Below, piece by piece: positions 31,001-40,400 of a stretch of 64,000 bases of DNA. Source of the DNA: Alligator mississippiensis (lineage: Eukaryota > Chordata > Crocodylia > Alligatoridae). The stretch lies in NCBI RefSeq assembly GCF_030867095.1, contig NC_081835.1, positions 16,872,501 through 16,936,500 of the forward strand. Reading direction: 5' to 3'. The position numbers were made by a program, and so were the translations under genes. The notes beneath the pieces were generated by a model. That model was given only the letters and a program-made list of their open reading frames with translations, was not told the DNA's origin and made no database searches. How positions within the stretch are numbered: position 1 is the stretch's first letter; each line of letters begins with the position of its first letter.

Positions 31001-32847
31001 ATTGGTATTGCAGTTCTACATTTTGATAACACCACTCAGCCAGAAAAATCCCCAGACACTTAAGTTTCATTCTGATAGCCAGCCTGCAGGGTGGGGTTTG
31101 ATCCACTGCAACACTGCCGACACCTCTGGAGCAGAACACAGAAGTGATGTAACATGGTTACAGCAATACTGCAGAATTGTTTAGAACAAAAAATGAAGAA
31201 TCCGTGTCCTGGGTTACTTTGAGGAGTTGCTTTACTGCCCTCTAAACTGGGATATGCCAGGAGCCAGTGACATTTAGTTTTGTTTGTATAGGAAATATTG
31301 CATTTGTACTGTCATGTCACTACTTTTTAAAGGGTATCAAGCATAGTAGATCCTCAGTAATAATGCAGTGCATTTAAATTAAGATAAACAATTCCTGATT
31401 TAGTCTAAATATTAAAAAGGTCTCTTGTGGTCCTGATTCCCACCTCAGAACGTTTCTTAATTAAACTAACAATTCCACATAGAAACGAGAGAAGAGAGCG
31501 CTGGGGAACTGGAAACTGATGGTGAAAGGACTTCTCATAAGGGAGAGATTGAAGCAACGCTACTGCAATAAGGTATTGTGTATTTCTTTTACTAGTGATG
31601 TACTTTCCCAGAGAGGATTTCCCTTCTGGAGGCAAATATTAGTAGAAGTAGGAGTTTAATTATTGCACTGGATTGTTAACATTTTTGTTCAGTTCCTACA
31701 CTCTCATTTTAGCTGCTGTTGATTTCACTCCTGCGATGGCCCAAATGGGTAACCTGAGCATGTGTTCATCTTTTACACAGCCCAATTAAGTACTTCCCCA
31801 GTTCATCTGAAAACACATCCAAAGAGTGTTGTTTTGCTAGTCAGCTGTTCCATGTGCTAACTGCTGCGTATGAAGAAGCTATTGGACTATTTTAACTTCA
31901 TTTGTTAACGCTGTTATGTTTCTCTCTTTAGCACATCCTGCTCCGATCCCTTTTGATATTGCTACAGGTGGTGTTTCACTGCATGCTTAACCACTTAAGA
32001 TTCATTTAACCTTTAGCCGCATTTGAACTTAGAATTTTATAATGTCAAAAGTCATACACGTTCAGTTAGTAGGTCATAGATTTCAAAAATCTCTTTGCTC
32101 AAGATTTCTTGCCTTTTCTTCTCACTAACTGGTACTAGGGTTAGAGCAAGACTTCACTCAGCCACATCACCTGATGAAGTTTCATCCCTGTTAAACAGAT
32201 GATGAGCCCTTCTGAACCATGTATCGTGATTTTATATATTGTTCTGCATATTCCTTTTGTGGACTTTTTACACAGGCCAAAGTGTGGAGTGGCAAAGTGG
32301 TCTATGTCTGTTTGCATTATGAAGTAAAATGATTTTGTCCCTTTATCTTTTTTTCACCACACAAGGTTAACAATATTAAGGCCAGTTTATTTTTTACACT
32401 TTATTGACTGATGAATGTTTTTCCTTGAGTTGAACTAATACTGCATATTCTGGAAATGGAGTCATACTCTTTTGTTTAGGGAGTTACTTATCTCCTCTTC
32501 TTAGACCAGTGCCACTACCTACTGCAGTATCTTCCACGATCATGAGACTAGAGTATGGCAAGAGTGAGGGAGCTTCTTAGGAAGTGCTGATTAGAGTGAA
32601 GTTTAGAGCATTTCACAGCATTCGTATGTATCTTTTCCAGAGCGAGACCTCTAGGATGGAAAAAGGAGCTGGATTTTCTTCTGATGAAGAGGAAGGGCCA
32701 AGTTCAGAGACTCCAGCAGAGGATGTGGCTGCTTTTTGGCCTCTAAATCGACAAGTGGAGAAACAGTTTGAAGAGAAGAAAGTCAGAAAGAGCAAGCGGG
32801 AAAAGAAAGGAGAAGCGGCACATTTGTTTCCCTTTGAGAAGTTATGA
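13089..32847 (+). CDS. XPC: XPC, xeroderma pigmentosum group C DNA damage sensor (complete, 16 coding exons)
   Basis: Exons: 13089-13164, 15662-15869, 16450-16577, 18257-18380, 21388-21472, 22353-22510, 22688-22808, 25481-25570, 27006-27929, 28416-28576, 28710-28791, 29285-29419, 30031-30200, 30832-30925, 31483-31572, 32641-32847. All borders are GT-AG with compatible phases. The sum is 2853 nt, 950 residues (human 940). XPC with RAD23B and centrin-2 recognises helix distortions and starts global-genome nucleotide excision repair in the nucleus. Residues 1-180 are basic and acidic linker. The transglutaminase-like fold starts at about 180-330 and resumes at about 540-638, split by a disordered Lys/Ser/Glu-rich insert in the 924-nt exon 9. 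BHD1 is about 640-719, BHD2 720-764, BHD3 765-825. The centrin-binding helix is about 861-876 with W862, M865 and L869. The frame is open upstream of the ATG, but the chosen start matches the human N-terminus (MGRKR against MARKR). Confidence 0.97.
13546..13800. mobile_element. Two CR1 3' fragments, head to head
   Basis: 13546-13650 (plus) matches the CR1 3' UTR (GGGAAGTTTAGGTAGGATAT, then GCACCGGCACAGGTTACCC). 13705-13800 (minus) matches the reverse tail (TAGGGTCTGAAGGGATCTGA, then CCGACCCCCTGCCCTGGGC). In XPC intron 1. Confidence 0.65.
14259..14830. mobile_element. CR1 tail sequences interrupted by a hAT-type MITE
   Basis: 14259-14307 is a minus-strand CR1 tail (GTTAGGGCTGGAAGGGACC). From 14309 a plus-strand CR1 3' end begins (CTAGACAAAGCCCTGACTGG), is cut by the MITE at 14380-14762, and ends at about 14815 (ACCTCCTGAGGTCCCTTCC). 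In XPC intron 1. Confidence 0.8.
14380..14762. mobile_element. hAT-type MITE, CAGTGTTTCTC termini, inside a CR1
   Basis: Starts CAGTGTTTCTCTACC and ends GGTTGAGAACCACTG, an inverted pair of the CAGTGGTTCTCAACC class. Target duplication GACTAGCT (14372-14379) and GACTAGAT (14763-14770) lies in the CR1 motif TTGGACTAGATGACC. The interior carries a short tandem array of ATGCCCCACAC-type units at 14569-14655. Confidence 0.85.
14990..15130. repeat. Interspersed repeat fragment with GATTGGACCAACTA
   Basis: Shares the ordered blocks ATCTTTGATTGGACCAACTA and AAGCAAGCTTTCACATG with a family also glimpsed at 10455-10500. Class not assigned. XPC intron 1. Confidence 0.35.
16734..17354. mobile_element. 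GATTCGG-family hAT-type element copy 2
   Basis: Starts TAGGAGTGTGCGAAGC and ends CTTTGCACAGCCTTA. The flanks CTGTAAGT and CTGCATAT agree at only 5 of 8. Its ends and GATTCGG-rich arms are closely similar in order to copy 1, including TGAATGCTGCAATGCTGGGGC against TGAATGCTGTGATGGTAGGAT. 621 bp in XPC intron 3. Confidence 0.7.
18427..19127. mobile_element. hAT-type element, CAGGGGTCAGCAA family copy 2
   Basis: Starts CAGGGGCAGGCAATG and ends GGGGTTGCTGACCCCTG. A perfect 8-bp target duplication GTCTAGAG flanks it (18419-18426, 19128-19135). It is in the opposite orientation to the copy at 3272-4440, shares its CA/TG-rich tract, and is 701 bp. It begins only 46 bp after the donor of XPC exon 4. 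Confidence 0.9.
19456..20283. mobile_element. hAT-type element with TAGGGATGTAAA termini
   Basis: Starts TAGGGATGTAAATATCG and ends TTAACCTTTTACATCCCTA. The flanks GTGTGTAC (19448-19455) and GTATGTTC (20284-20291) agree at 6 of 8. The 828-bp body is GC-rich and non-coding. In XPC intron 4. Confidence 0.75.
20765..20880 (+). mobile_element. MIR/L2-like 3' fragment
   Basis: The order CTTCTGTAAAATGGTTATTAT, then GGGTGTTGTGAGGGTGGC matches the 3' half of MIR/L2 (tctgtaaaatggggataat, then gggttgttgtgagg). Diverged. XPC intron 4. Confidence 0.5.
23461..23541 (+). repeat. Direct repeat, left copy (81 bp)
   Basis: Begins GCTTTTAGATGATGAATTTA and ends GTTAACTCCACATA. Matches 24724-24804 with about six differences. 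The two copies flank about 1.2 kb that includes a minus-strand CR1. XPC intron 7. Confidence 0.85.
23824..24722 (-). mobile_element. CR1 LINE 3' part, antisense in XPC intron 7
   Basis: The minus-strand frame 24377-24721 reads CR1 reverse transcriptase ([19 protein letters not shown], then [17 protein letters not shown]). The remaining 3' part continues in other frames and ends in the tail AGATTCATAGATGCTAGGGTC. Dead by frame changes and 5' truncation. Confidence 0.92.
24724..24804 (+). repeat. Direct repeat, right copy (81 bp)
   Basis: Begins GCTTTTAGATGATGAATTAA and ends GTTAACTCCAAATA, about 93 percent identical to 23461-23541. It starts directly at the 5' edge of the CR1. Confidence 0.85.
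25025..25165 (+). mobile_element. MIR SINE
   Basis: The order CATCTTGGCCCGGTCATTTAA, TCTCTATGCCTCAGTTCC, CACAGAGGTGTTTTGAGGATAAA follows the MIR consensus (cttgggcaagtcacttaacct, ctctgtgcctcagtttcc, gttgtgaggattaaa). XPC intron 7. Confidence 0.7.
25738..25920 (+). repeat. Interspersed repeat, ACTGGGTCAGACCATAGGTCC type
   Basis: The block starts AAGAACTTAAGTGCCATTTAC and continues TGGGTCAGACCATAGGTCC, a stretch I associate with repeats widespread in turtle and other sauropsid genomes. I cannot name the class with confidence. XPC intron 8. Confidence 0.45.
27006..27929 (+). other. XPC: XPC exon 9, large exon coding the disordered insert and the end of the transglutaminase-like fold
   Basis: This exon codes residues 331-638, almost a third of the protein. 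The first two thirds are low-complexity Lys/Ser/Glu text with acidic runs and little similarity to human. It then turns sharply into conserved sequence from DQWLEVF onward ([38 protein letters not shown]). Human XPC also has a very large exon here with the same split between variable and conserved parts. Acceptor ttttcag before 27006 and donor gtaaat after 27929. Confidence 0.93.
30331..30602 (+). mobile_element. CR1 LINE 3' end
   Basis: Contains TCAAGTTGCAGCAAGGGAAG, AAAGCACTGGAACAGGTTACC, and the tail GGCTGGACTAGATGACCTCC with TTCCAACTCTATTTTTTCTA. XPC intron 13, sense orientation. Confidence 0.88.
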
Positions 32848-34167
32848 ACAGAACAGACCTTTCTTTGCATTTGGTTTCCAGATGCAAGGAGGAGGTGCTT
32901 GTTTTCTTCCTTGTAAATAATTACTGAGTGTGGAAGTATGTTTGACACTTTCCACTAGCTTGGGTTTGAATGAGGAGTCTTAGTTGTATAAATACAGCGA
33001 GGAGATATGGTTGTGTATAAAAAATATATCACACGAGCTTAATGGCCCAGTAAGAGTCTTCAGCTCTCTTGTGTTTGCATTTCTGCAGACACAAAAATAA
33101 TACAAAGACCTTCTCTCCAATCTAGCATCAAGAGCTGTCTTAAACGACAAACTGGATCCATTTTATCCCCACTTGTTTTGGAGTTATGGGTAAGTGCATT
33201 ATCCTTTTCGTCCAGGGAGTTTTGAAGACCAGATCTATAGATTATCTTCTGAGAAGAGTGACCTACTGCAGGTATTTTTTCCCTTTAGCCATGTATTGTC
33301 ACCACACAGTTTATTGTTGCATCTTTTTTGGCCTGTCTCCTTCCCCTAGTTTTGCTTGTTTGTTAGAGAACATAAGCAACTGCTGGTAAGTGATACCAGG
33401 TATGCTATTATTACAGTTCTGGGGGCAACCCCCTAGTAGAGTCTCAAATGAACAGTATAATAGAATGTTTACTTCTATCATCACAAAAGTGCAAATGTCT
33501 TCTATAGGCCTTTAAGAACCTGGAGGAGTCTTAATCTTTACTTCCTAGCGAACTCAGGTCCTTTTGAGAACTTGATTTTATTTTTCAAGTCTTAAATCAT
33601 CCCTTCCATCAGATCTTTTGTGGGAAAAGCACCTCATGTTTGAGACTTGTCCTCACGTTTGGATACTATCATGTTGTAATTCTTAAGTTTTGGAGGGAGG
33701 AGTTGTGTCATTTTAACTCATTTGGAAGTACAGTAACTGTACCTCTACTGCTGATTCACTCTTCCTTCAGGTCACAGTTTTGATAATGAAAGTAGATTAG
33801 AGTATGCTACTTAAGGATTTGCGAGATAGGCTAAATGCTGTTGTGATGAATCAAATTAAGTGTAGGGATTTAGCAGTTTGGTGAATGTTCTCGTTTTCTG
33901 TAGCAAGTTTCACATTCTGGATCTTTCCTAGCACTCTGAAACTTGTGTTTCAAATAGTGTAAGGGAATTTAAATCCACAGAAATTGTTTTCATAGAGTTT
34001 TAAATGGAAATATTCAATCTGGTTTTCACAATTGTTTTTGGAACACCTATATTGACCTGACTGTATCCCTTTAGAGTAACCTTATCTTTTCTTATTCTCA
34101 TTGTAATATATAGAAAGGAAGATTAGAAATATAGGAAAAAAGTAATTATTTTTGTACTGGACTTTGG

Positions 34168-34183
34168 AATAAAGTAGAATAAA
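34168..34183 (+). other. Candidate XPC polyadenylation signals (two AATAAA)
   Basis: AATAAA occurs at 34168-34173 and 34178-34183, with further overlapping A/T copies just after, about 1.3 kb past the XPC stop codon. The intervening AT-rich sequence would be 3' UTR. No clear signal was noticed nearer the stop, but a scan of transcripts would be needed to exclude one. Confidence 0.5.
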
Positions 34184-34189
34184 TAAATA

Positions 34190-35530
34190 AAGTACTGTTA
34201 TTCCTTTTTTAGAGGGATGATTTTTAGTGATGTATCTGTGTTGAATTATTAATTATAAAAGTCACATTTCAAAACACTGTAAGACCTGGTATTGAACAGA
34301 AAACCCCCATTTAAAAAAAAGTTCACCATTTTCACTCTGCTGATTTAGCTTTTTTGCATTTGTGTTTCCAGGGTAATACTACTATAAGAAATGAAGGTGT
34401 CTTTTTTATTTCACACCTGACATTGGGCTGTAAGTGAGGCTTCAAGGGAAACTTGCAGGAGTTATCAATACTGCTGTAGTGACAGCAGTCTTGCTGTTAA
34501 TTCTGTCCTTGCCCTTGCATGTATCTGAATTAAGGGCCTGAATCAGGCTCCTACTTAAGTTAGCAAGTCTTCATTTACTTAACTGGGCGGTAGATCTAAC
34601 CCTAAAATTATAGCACCCTGTCAACAGAGGCATTCTGGTGCAGAACAAGCTCCTATGTAGAGTTGTGGGGTCTGTCAGGGCACTAGAGGCCTCAATTCTA
34701 TACAGACCAAATAAGAGAAATATTATTGCTGCAACGGTTACTATAGAAACTTTATTTGTGTGTAGGAAACTATGAATTCTGACTTGCCTACACTGTGGAG
34801 ATGTGGAAATTCCTTTCTATGAAAGGAATCAGTTTTGCTTTCAAACCATGTATATATTCAAAACAAGCTACAGGCCAGCTATTTAAAGGTGTCTTGATTC
34901 CATGAAATGCGAGGCCTCTTTCAAAAAATATACTGTCCTCAATGGACGAATCACAAAGATTTAGTGTAGTGGGGCACAGCCTTTTGGCCCTGTGGATCAG
35001 ATGAAGGGCATGAGACTGGTATCAGGAAAAGGGCCTAGGGTGCCCCACATCCAAACCTACATGCCTGATGTTACATGCAGGGCTATAGCCTAGAGGATGG
35101 ATCTGGTAAGTGGACCAGGGGGTGAATACCCTTAGTGCTTTCCAAGAAACTGTGCGGAGAGCAGCACGTTACCTTTACTCAAAACGTAACTTGGGCAAAA
35201 AAAGAGTTAAATAAATGGCTTGCTCAGCGAGGCTTATGCAGCACGTCTATCCCAAATTGTAGTTTAGGCACTCCCAAACTGCCTCTTCAACAGTACATTA
35301 CCTCACCTTCTAGCAAATCAGTTGCTATGACCTTGTCTCTTGCTAGGAACTAAACTAATAGTAACTGTAAACTTGCTATTATAGAGAGATAAAGTGCAAA
35401 TGGTGTAACAAGTTGGTTAAGAAGCTCTGAACAATTGCATTAAAAATGCTACCTCTGGAATTCATAAAAGCTGTGAAGGAAAGGATCTGGCAAAGCTGGA
35501 ACAAAAAAAAGCACATAGTCATTTGAAAGA
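34190..35530. other. Convergent intergenic gap between XPC and TMEM43, no gene seen
   Basis: AT-rich, with no recognised exon or RNA. The two 3' ends probably face each other across this gap. Confidence 0.4.
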
Positions 35531-35532
35531 AG

Positions 35533-35538
35533 TTTAAT
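35533..35538 (-). other. Candidate TMEM43 polyadenylation signal (ATTAAA)
   Basis: Plus-strand TTTAAT reads ATTAAA on the minus strand, about 1.95 kb past the TMEM43 stop. A 3' UTR near 2 kb is similar to what I recall for the human mRNA. The variant hexamer is common by chance, so this is tentative. Confidence 0.3.
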
Positions 35539-35816
35539 GGCATATACAAAAGGTCAATTCTTCCACAGAAAAAGGACTCCAGCCCACCCCCCTGGCCCCA
35601 ATTTACAGTACATGAATGCTAGTGTTTTCTCAAGTTTGGAAAGCAGAAATTTTTCCCCATAGGGACACACACAACTATCCATTAGACACACTGAAAGACA
35701 TGCTTCAGAGGTTCAGGGACAGGCATGAATTCCTCAAGTCTTTTTTATAGCCCCATACTTTCCATTCAGACTATTTGCATATCTAAAGCAACCTTAGCAA
35801 GCGGCTGCCCATCCAA

Positions 35817-36070
35817 GGGTGCCTATACACGTACAGCAAAGCTACTCCAGTTAATAGTGCGTCAGAGCAAACTTGATCAATTGAGTCTGCTCAATTGCGT
35901 AGTACTTGCCACACTGGAAGAAGTGGATGCTTTAACTAAAGCCACCATTTTTCAGTGCAGGGATGCTGATGCATGTGGTGCCCTGGATGCTTTAATTAAA
36001 GCAGCTCTTGGAGCCACCCTAATTAAAGTGCCCCTCCTTTCCCCACCCCTGGGCACATGTATAAATGCCC
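35817..36070. mobile_element. MITE with GGGCATTTATACAC termini, copy 2
   Basis: Starts GGGTGCCTATACACGTA and ends GGGCACATGTATAAATGCCC, the same termini as copies 1 and 3. It shares the internal GCGTCAGAGCAAACTTGAT and GAGTCTGCTC text with copy 1. 254 bp. It lies in the probable TMEM43 3' UTR. Confidence 0.75.
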
Positions 36071-37482
36071 CTAGTGATTTCACTGGGACAGAATAAGGCC
36101 CTGGGGATTTGAAATTGAACTGACAATGTTTGAATGCCTACAAAAATAGAAGGATGCTCTTTAACTAAAATTTGTTCAGAACAACAACTGGGGAAAGCCT
36201 GTTACCTAAAAACTTTTCCTTTACTTTTTAATACCATTTTTGTGCAAAGAATTAAGCATTCATCTAAAAATGAAGCAGATATGGCCACAGCCAAAAAGCC
36301 AGGCAAACCATTTGGAGCTTTATACCCCCTTTAGAAACAATTCTATACTATTTTTAATCACAAGTACTTTTGACAGCAGAAAACTGTAAACATGAACATA
36401 AGGTTAAATATGGAGTTATTTTGTGTCCCACCATGAAATAAAACTCCTGATTTAAGTTATTTAGGTATACAAGATTTAAAGATTAAGCAGGACTACTTTG
36501 AAGGATTTAGATCTCAAGGAAGAAGTTATCTGTTTGGTTTGCAAATGCAGTGGTGGGGCATTTAACTCTTTAGTCCAGATTTTGGCTTTCATGACATAGC
36601 ATAAAGTAAAATGGAGTGTTTTCATTGCCTTCCTTAAGTAAAATACACAGCACACACATACTGTATAAAATAGCAAACAACATGTAGGAGTACTTACTAA
36701 GCTGGACAAGTTTTGCTTCAGGATCTTAGGTTTCTACCCCTTTCCCCACTTCCTCCAATAAAGAGGTGGAGGACCTTAAAAGATGGAATTTAAAATTACT
36801 TTCAAGCTCCATCCTCTCCCCATGAAAAGATATTAGTGATCTTGGGTACAAAAGCTAAGACCGTTTAGTTTGTCTAGGGTCCTGACTTTGGAAAGGACCT
36901 TGTCCAGCACGTTCTGAAAACCAGGTACCTTTAAAAGTCATTTCAGCCTACTGCCCACGATCCAATTTATATTTTTTTTAAACCCTTGGTGCAAGTGACC
37001 CTTATGCCTATTTTTTCTCTAATTACTGAAGACCAAGAGTCTAACACAGCTTTCACATGTATGCAAAGTTGCTTTTGTATATTAACACACGGGTTTTTTG
37101 CAATGTACACACCTACGTTAGAAAGTGAGATAGGAAGGTACACAAACACACTAAAGACTGAAAGTTGTAGATTACATGATAAAACTTGTCCACTGGGAGA
37201 TTATACTAACCTGCCTCATTTGAAGAGGCTAGAAAACACTTGTTTAGAGGCAAATACTGCTTCTCACCCACTCCAGACTTTGTAATTCAATTTCACTGGC
37301 TTACTACAAAGCAGTAGCCTGTAGAATTGCATTTTTTGTGCTTATGTGTTAAGTGAATAAACAATTACACCCAACTGAGCTCTTTGGTGATGTGCCTTAG
37401 GCATGTTGTAATAGCCTGAAACCTCATGCACTAAGCTTTACAGACTCCAGTGCAAAGAGAGCAAAAAGGAGCTCTTCCATCT

Positions 37483-40400
37483 TCATTGCTGTTTTTTTGC
37501 TGGAACTCGGGATTTGGCAATTACAATAGGAACTGCAGACAGCAGTGCAATCATCAAAGCCCACAAAGGACGGTAGAAGAGCCACCCTACGGAGATGGTC
37601 AGCAGGGAGAGAGAGGTGGCTATGCAGAAGGCAAAGGCTTTCAGGCCAATATTAACCAGGTCTCTGACAACAGGAAACCAATCCACTGTGGTAGGGAAGA
37701 AAACCAAGAAAGAAGCATGTGACAATGCAATCATTTGTAAGATTTTATACTGCCAAAAGATTGGGAAATGATACCCAAAATTATCAACTCTAGGTGAATG
37801 GAAAGACTCCCATTTACATCAACAAATACTAGACAGTGCTTACAAAAGATCTCAAATCACTTCAGACATTGTTGAAACAAGACTCCACTTCTCAGGGAGG
37901 CAAGCAAGGAGCACTGACTGACCTGCTAGCTGAAGAGTGGGACAAAGACAAGTTCAGTGCCTTCTGCAAGAGAGCTGGAACCCAACTGTGATTCCCACAA
38001 GGCCTGTCCCATTATAAACTAAAGATAGCCCTTGTGCTGTTGGACAATAAACATGTGTGAAAGGGTTACAGAAGGCAAGAAAAGATTTCAAAGTGTTCAC
38101 ACTTCACTCCAGACCAGAAACTGCATTTGTTTTATGGAAAATTCAATCCAATTCTGCAGACATCTCTCACAGTTGTAATACTTTTCCAGTCTATTTCAGA
38201 ACAAGTAACTTTGGACTCAAGTTGATGCAAGTTTGATGCAACAAACAGCTTTCACCAAATTTATTGCATCACTTTCCTCAGTCTAAGTTAAGAGCAACTC
38301 GGAAGTCCTGTTTTTGTTGTCTGTACTGCACCCACCCAGCACAATAGTCCTGTGGTCCACATGGTTCAGGAATGGGGGCTCTAGATACTACTGCAATACA
38401 AATAATGAAAGACTTAAGGTACATGGCAGCTCTGTATGCAGCTAGCAGCTGGTTGGACTCTGCAGCATGGAGTAGGACTTCCAATCATCTGCACCAGCTG
38501 TGCTCTCAGTTTCTAGCTTTAGTAAGTGCATGGCCAGGGTCCACTGGGAACTAGACTATGAGGCTAGACTGAAACATGACTTAGGCCAGAATTTAAAAGC
38601 AGATGGGTGTACACTGCAGACTTCACTCAGAATTCACCTGTCCATTAAGCAAGCATTCAGATCTCGATTTTGGTTCCGACCTCCATAGATGTAGAGGCCG
38701 GCTTCAAAATTCAGATTCAGATCCAAGTTCCAAACCCCCAGAATCCATTTGCCATGTAACGATCATCATTTGGCCCCAAGGGTTTGGATTCAGGTCTTAC
38801 CTTCAAACCAATTTTTAATTTAAAAAAAACAAAAACAAAAAAACATACCCAAGGTATAAAGAATTCGGGTCATGAGGTTGATGCCAACAAACATGGCAAG
38901 CCAGCCTGCTGCACGAAGGCCCCAGGTCTTCATGGTGTTACTCTCATGCTCTTTTTGAAAGACCTCCTGAAATACAAACATAGTTACACATTTCCAGTTT
39001 CTAATTTTCCTTCAGGTTTCCAATCTTGCTGTTTCCAGGGCCTTAAAATGTGCCTCTCCTGTTCAGAACGCAATGCTTTTGAACAGCGACATGCATGTTC
39101 ACAGCACTTTCAGTGATTCTGTGGGTTATCAGTTACCACAGAAGCAGCCCAATAGGTTACCAAAGAATCCAAAATGCAGCAAAAAGGCCAAGAGTGCTTC
39201 TGTTGATCGCAAAACATTCTGTCACCCTTTGCAATGTAAGGACAAGTGGGAATTGCTCAATTTTGCTGCTTAGCAAACACTCCAAAGCCTTTACTTCTCA
39301 GATTCAAGAAAACACTATTTCCTTAAAAATAAGTGTAACACCTATGAACAAGTTGCTGCGTTCTCATTCCTTATCAGAATGAACGTGGTACAATAAGTAA
39401 CAGCACTGCTATAGCAGGGAGCAGACAAGCCAAACAAACCTTTTTGTATAATAAAGATATGTGCATGCTTTACTGGAACTGCATTTGGACCCAAATAAAG
39501 CAAAGATTTTGCTTTCAAGGAAAAGGAGATTTTACAGATCTGTGTGTACCCCATTAGTAGATTATATTCACAAAATTGTTTAGATGCCTGGGTCTGGTTA
39601 AAATGCCTCAGTGAAACATCTCATGAGAAACTGCACTCGCAAGTTACACAAACTAAGTTCTAGGTACAATTGCTCTAAACTGCATTGCCACACTGGAAAC
39701 TGGGACTCCATACATTAAAAACTAAGGTTCAGAGCTTGCCCTAAAACAAAAGTCAATACTTTTTTTCCTCTCTTTCCAGTACAGCCTGTAAACAAGAGCC
39801 AGTTCAACTGCTCTTGGGAACTCAAGTGAATTCTTGACATCCAGAATCTTCGCAGCAGGGCATGAAACAATCACTAATGAAAACCAACTTGCCAAGAAAG
39901 TAAATGAATCACCAAGTTGTCAGAGCATGCAGGATATATTAGAGTGCGTTTAAGTTGCCTTAGGGTTCACCAGTCAGCTAGACTAGCAATAAATGCATTT
40001 CAAACCCTCAGGTCTCTGTAATAAAGGGTGGAGAGAGAAGAATCCCAGGCTTTGCTTAATTAAAAACTAACTTTTTAAAATGTAACCTTTAGAAAGTATT
40101 TGAGGGATCATGACACAATTAGCGCCTGCCAAAAAAGCCTTTCATACTCAAGAGAGATGAGAGTCAGTAGCAGAAGGAAGTTATTTTGCATAGTAACTTT
40201 AGCTACAAATCACGCTTTAATGACAAAATGAGCAGGGATTAAACAGTCCAACTGGGTACCGCAAATGTAAGTAGACAGGATTTACATTCTGTTGAGACAT
40301 AATAGGCATATTCAACCACTTGGGGATTAAGAAGGTGGGTAACAGGCTCACAATTTAAAGCAGGCTATAGCATCTTTCCCTTGAACAATAAAATTAGAGG

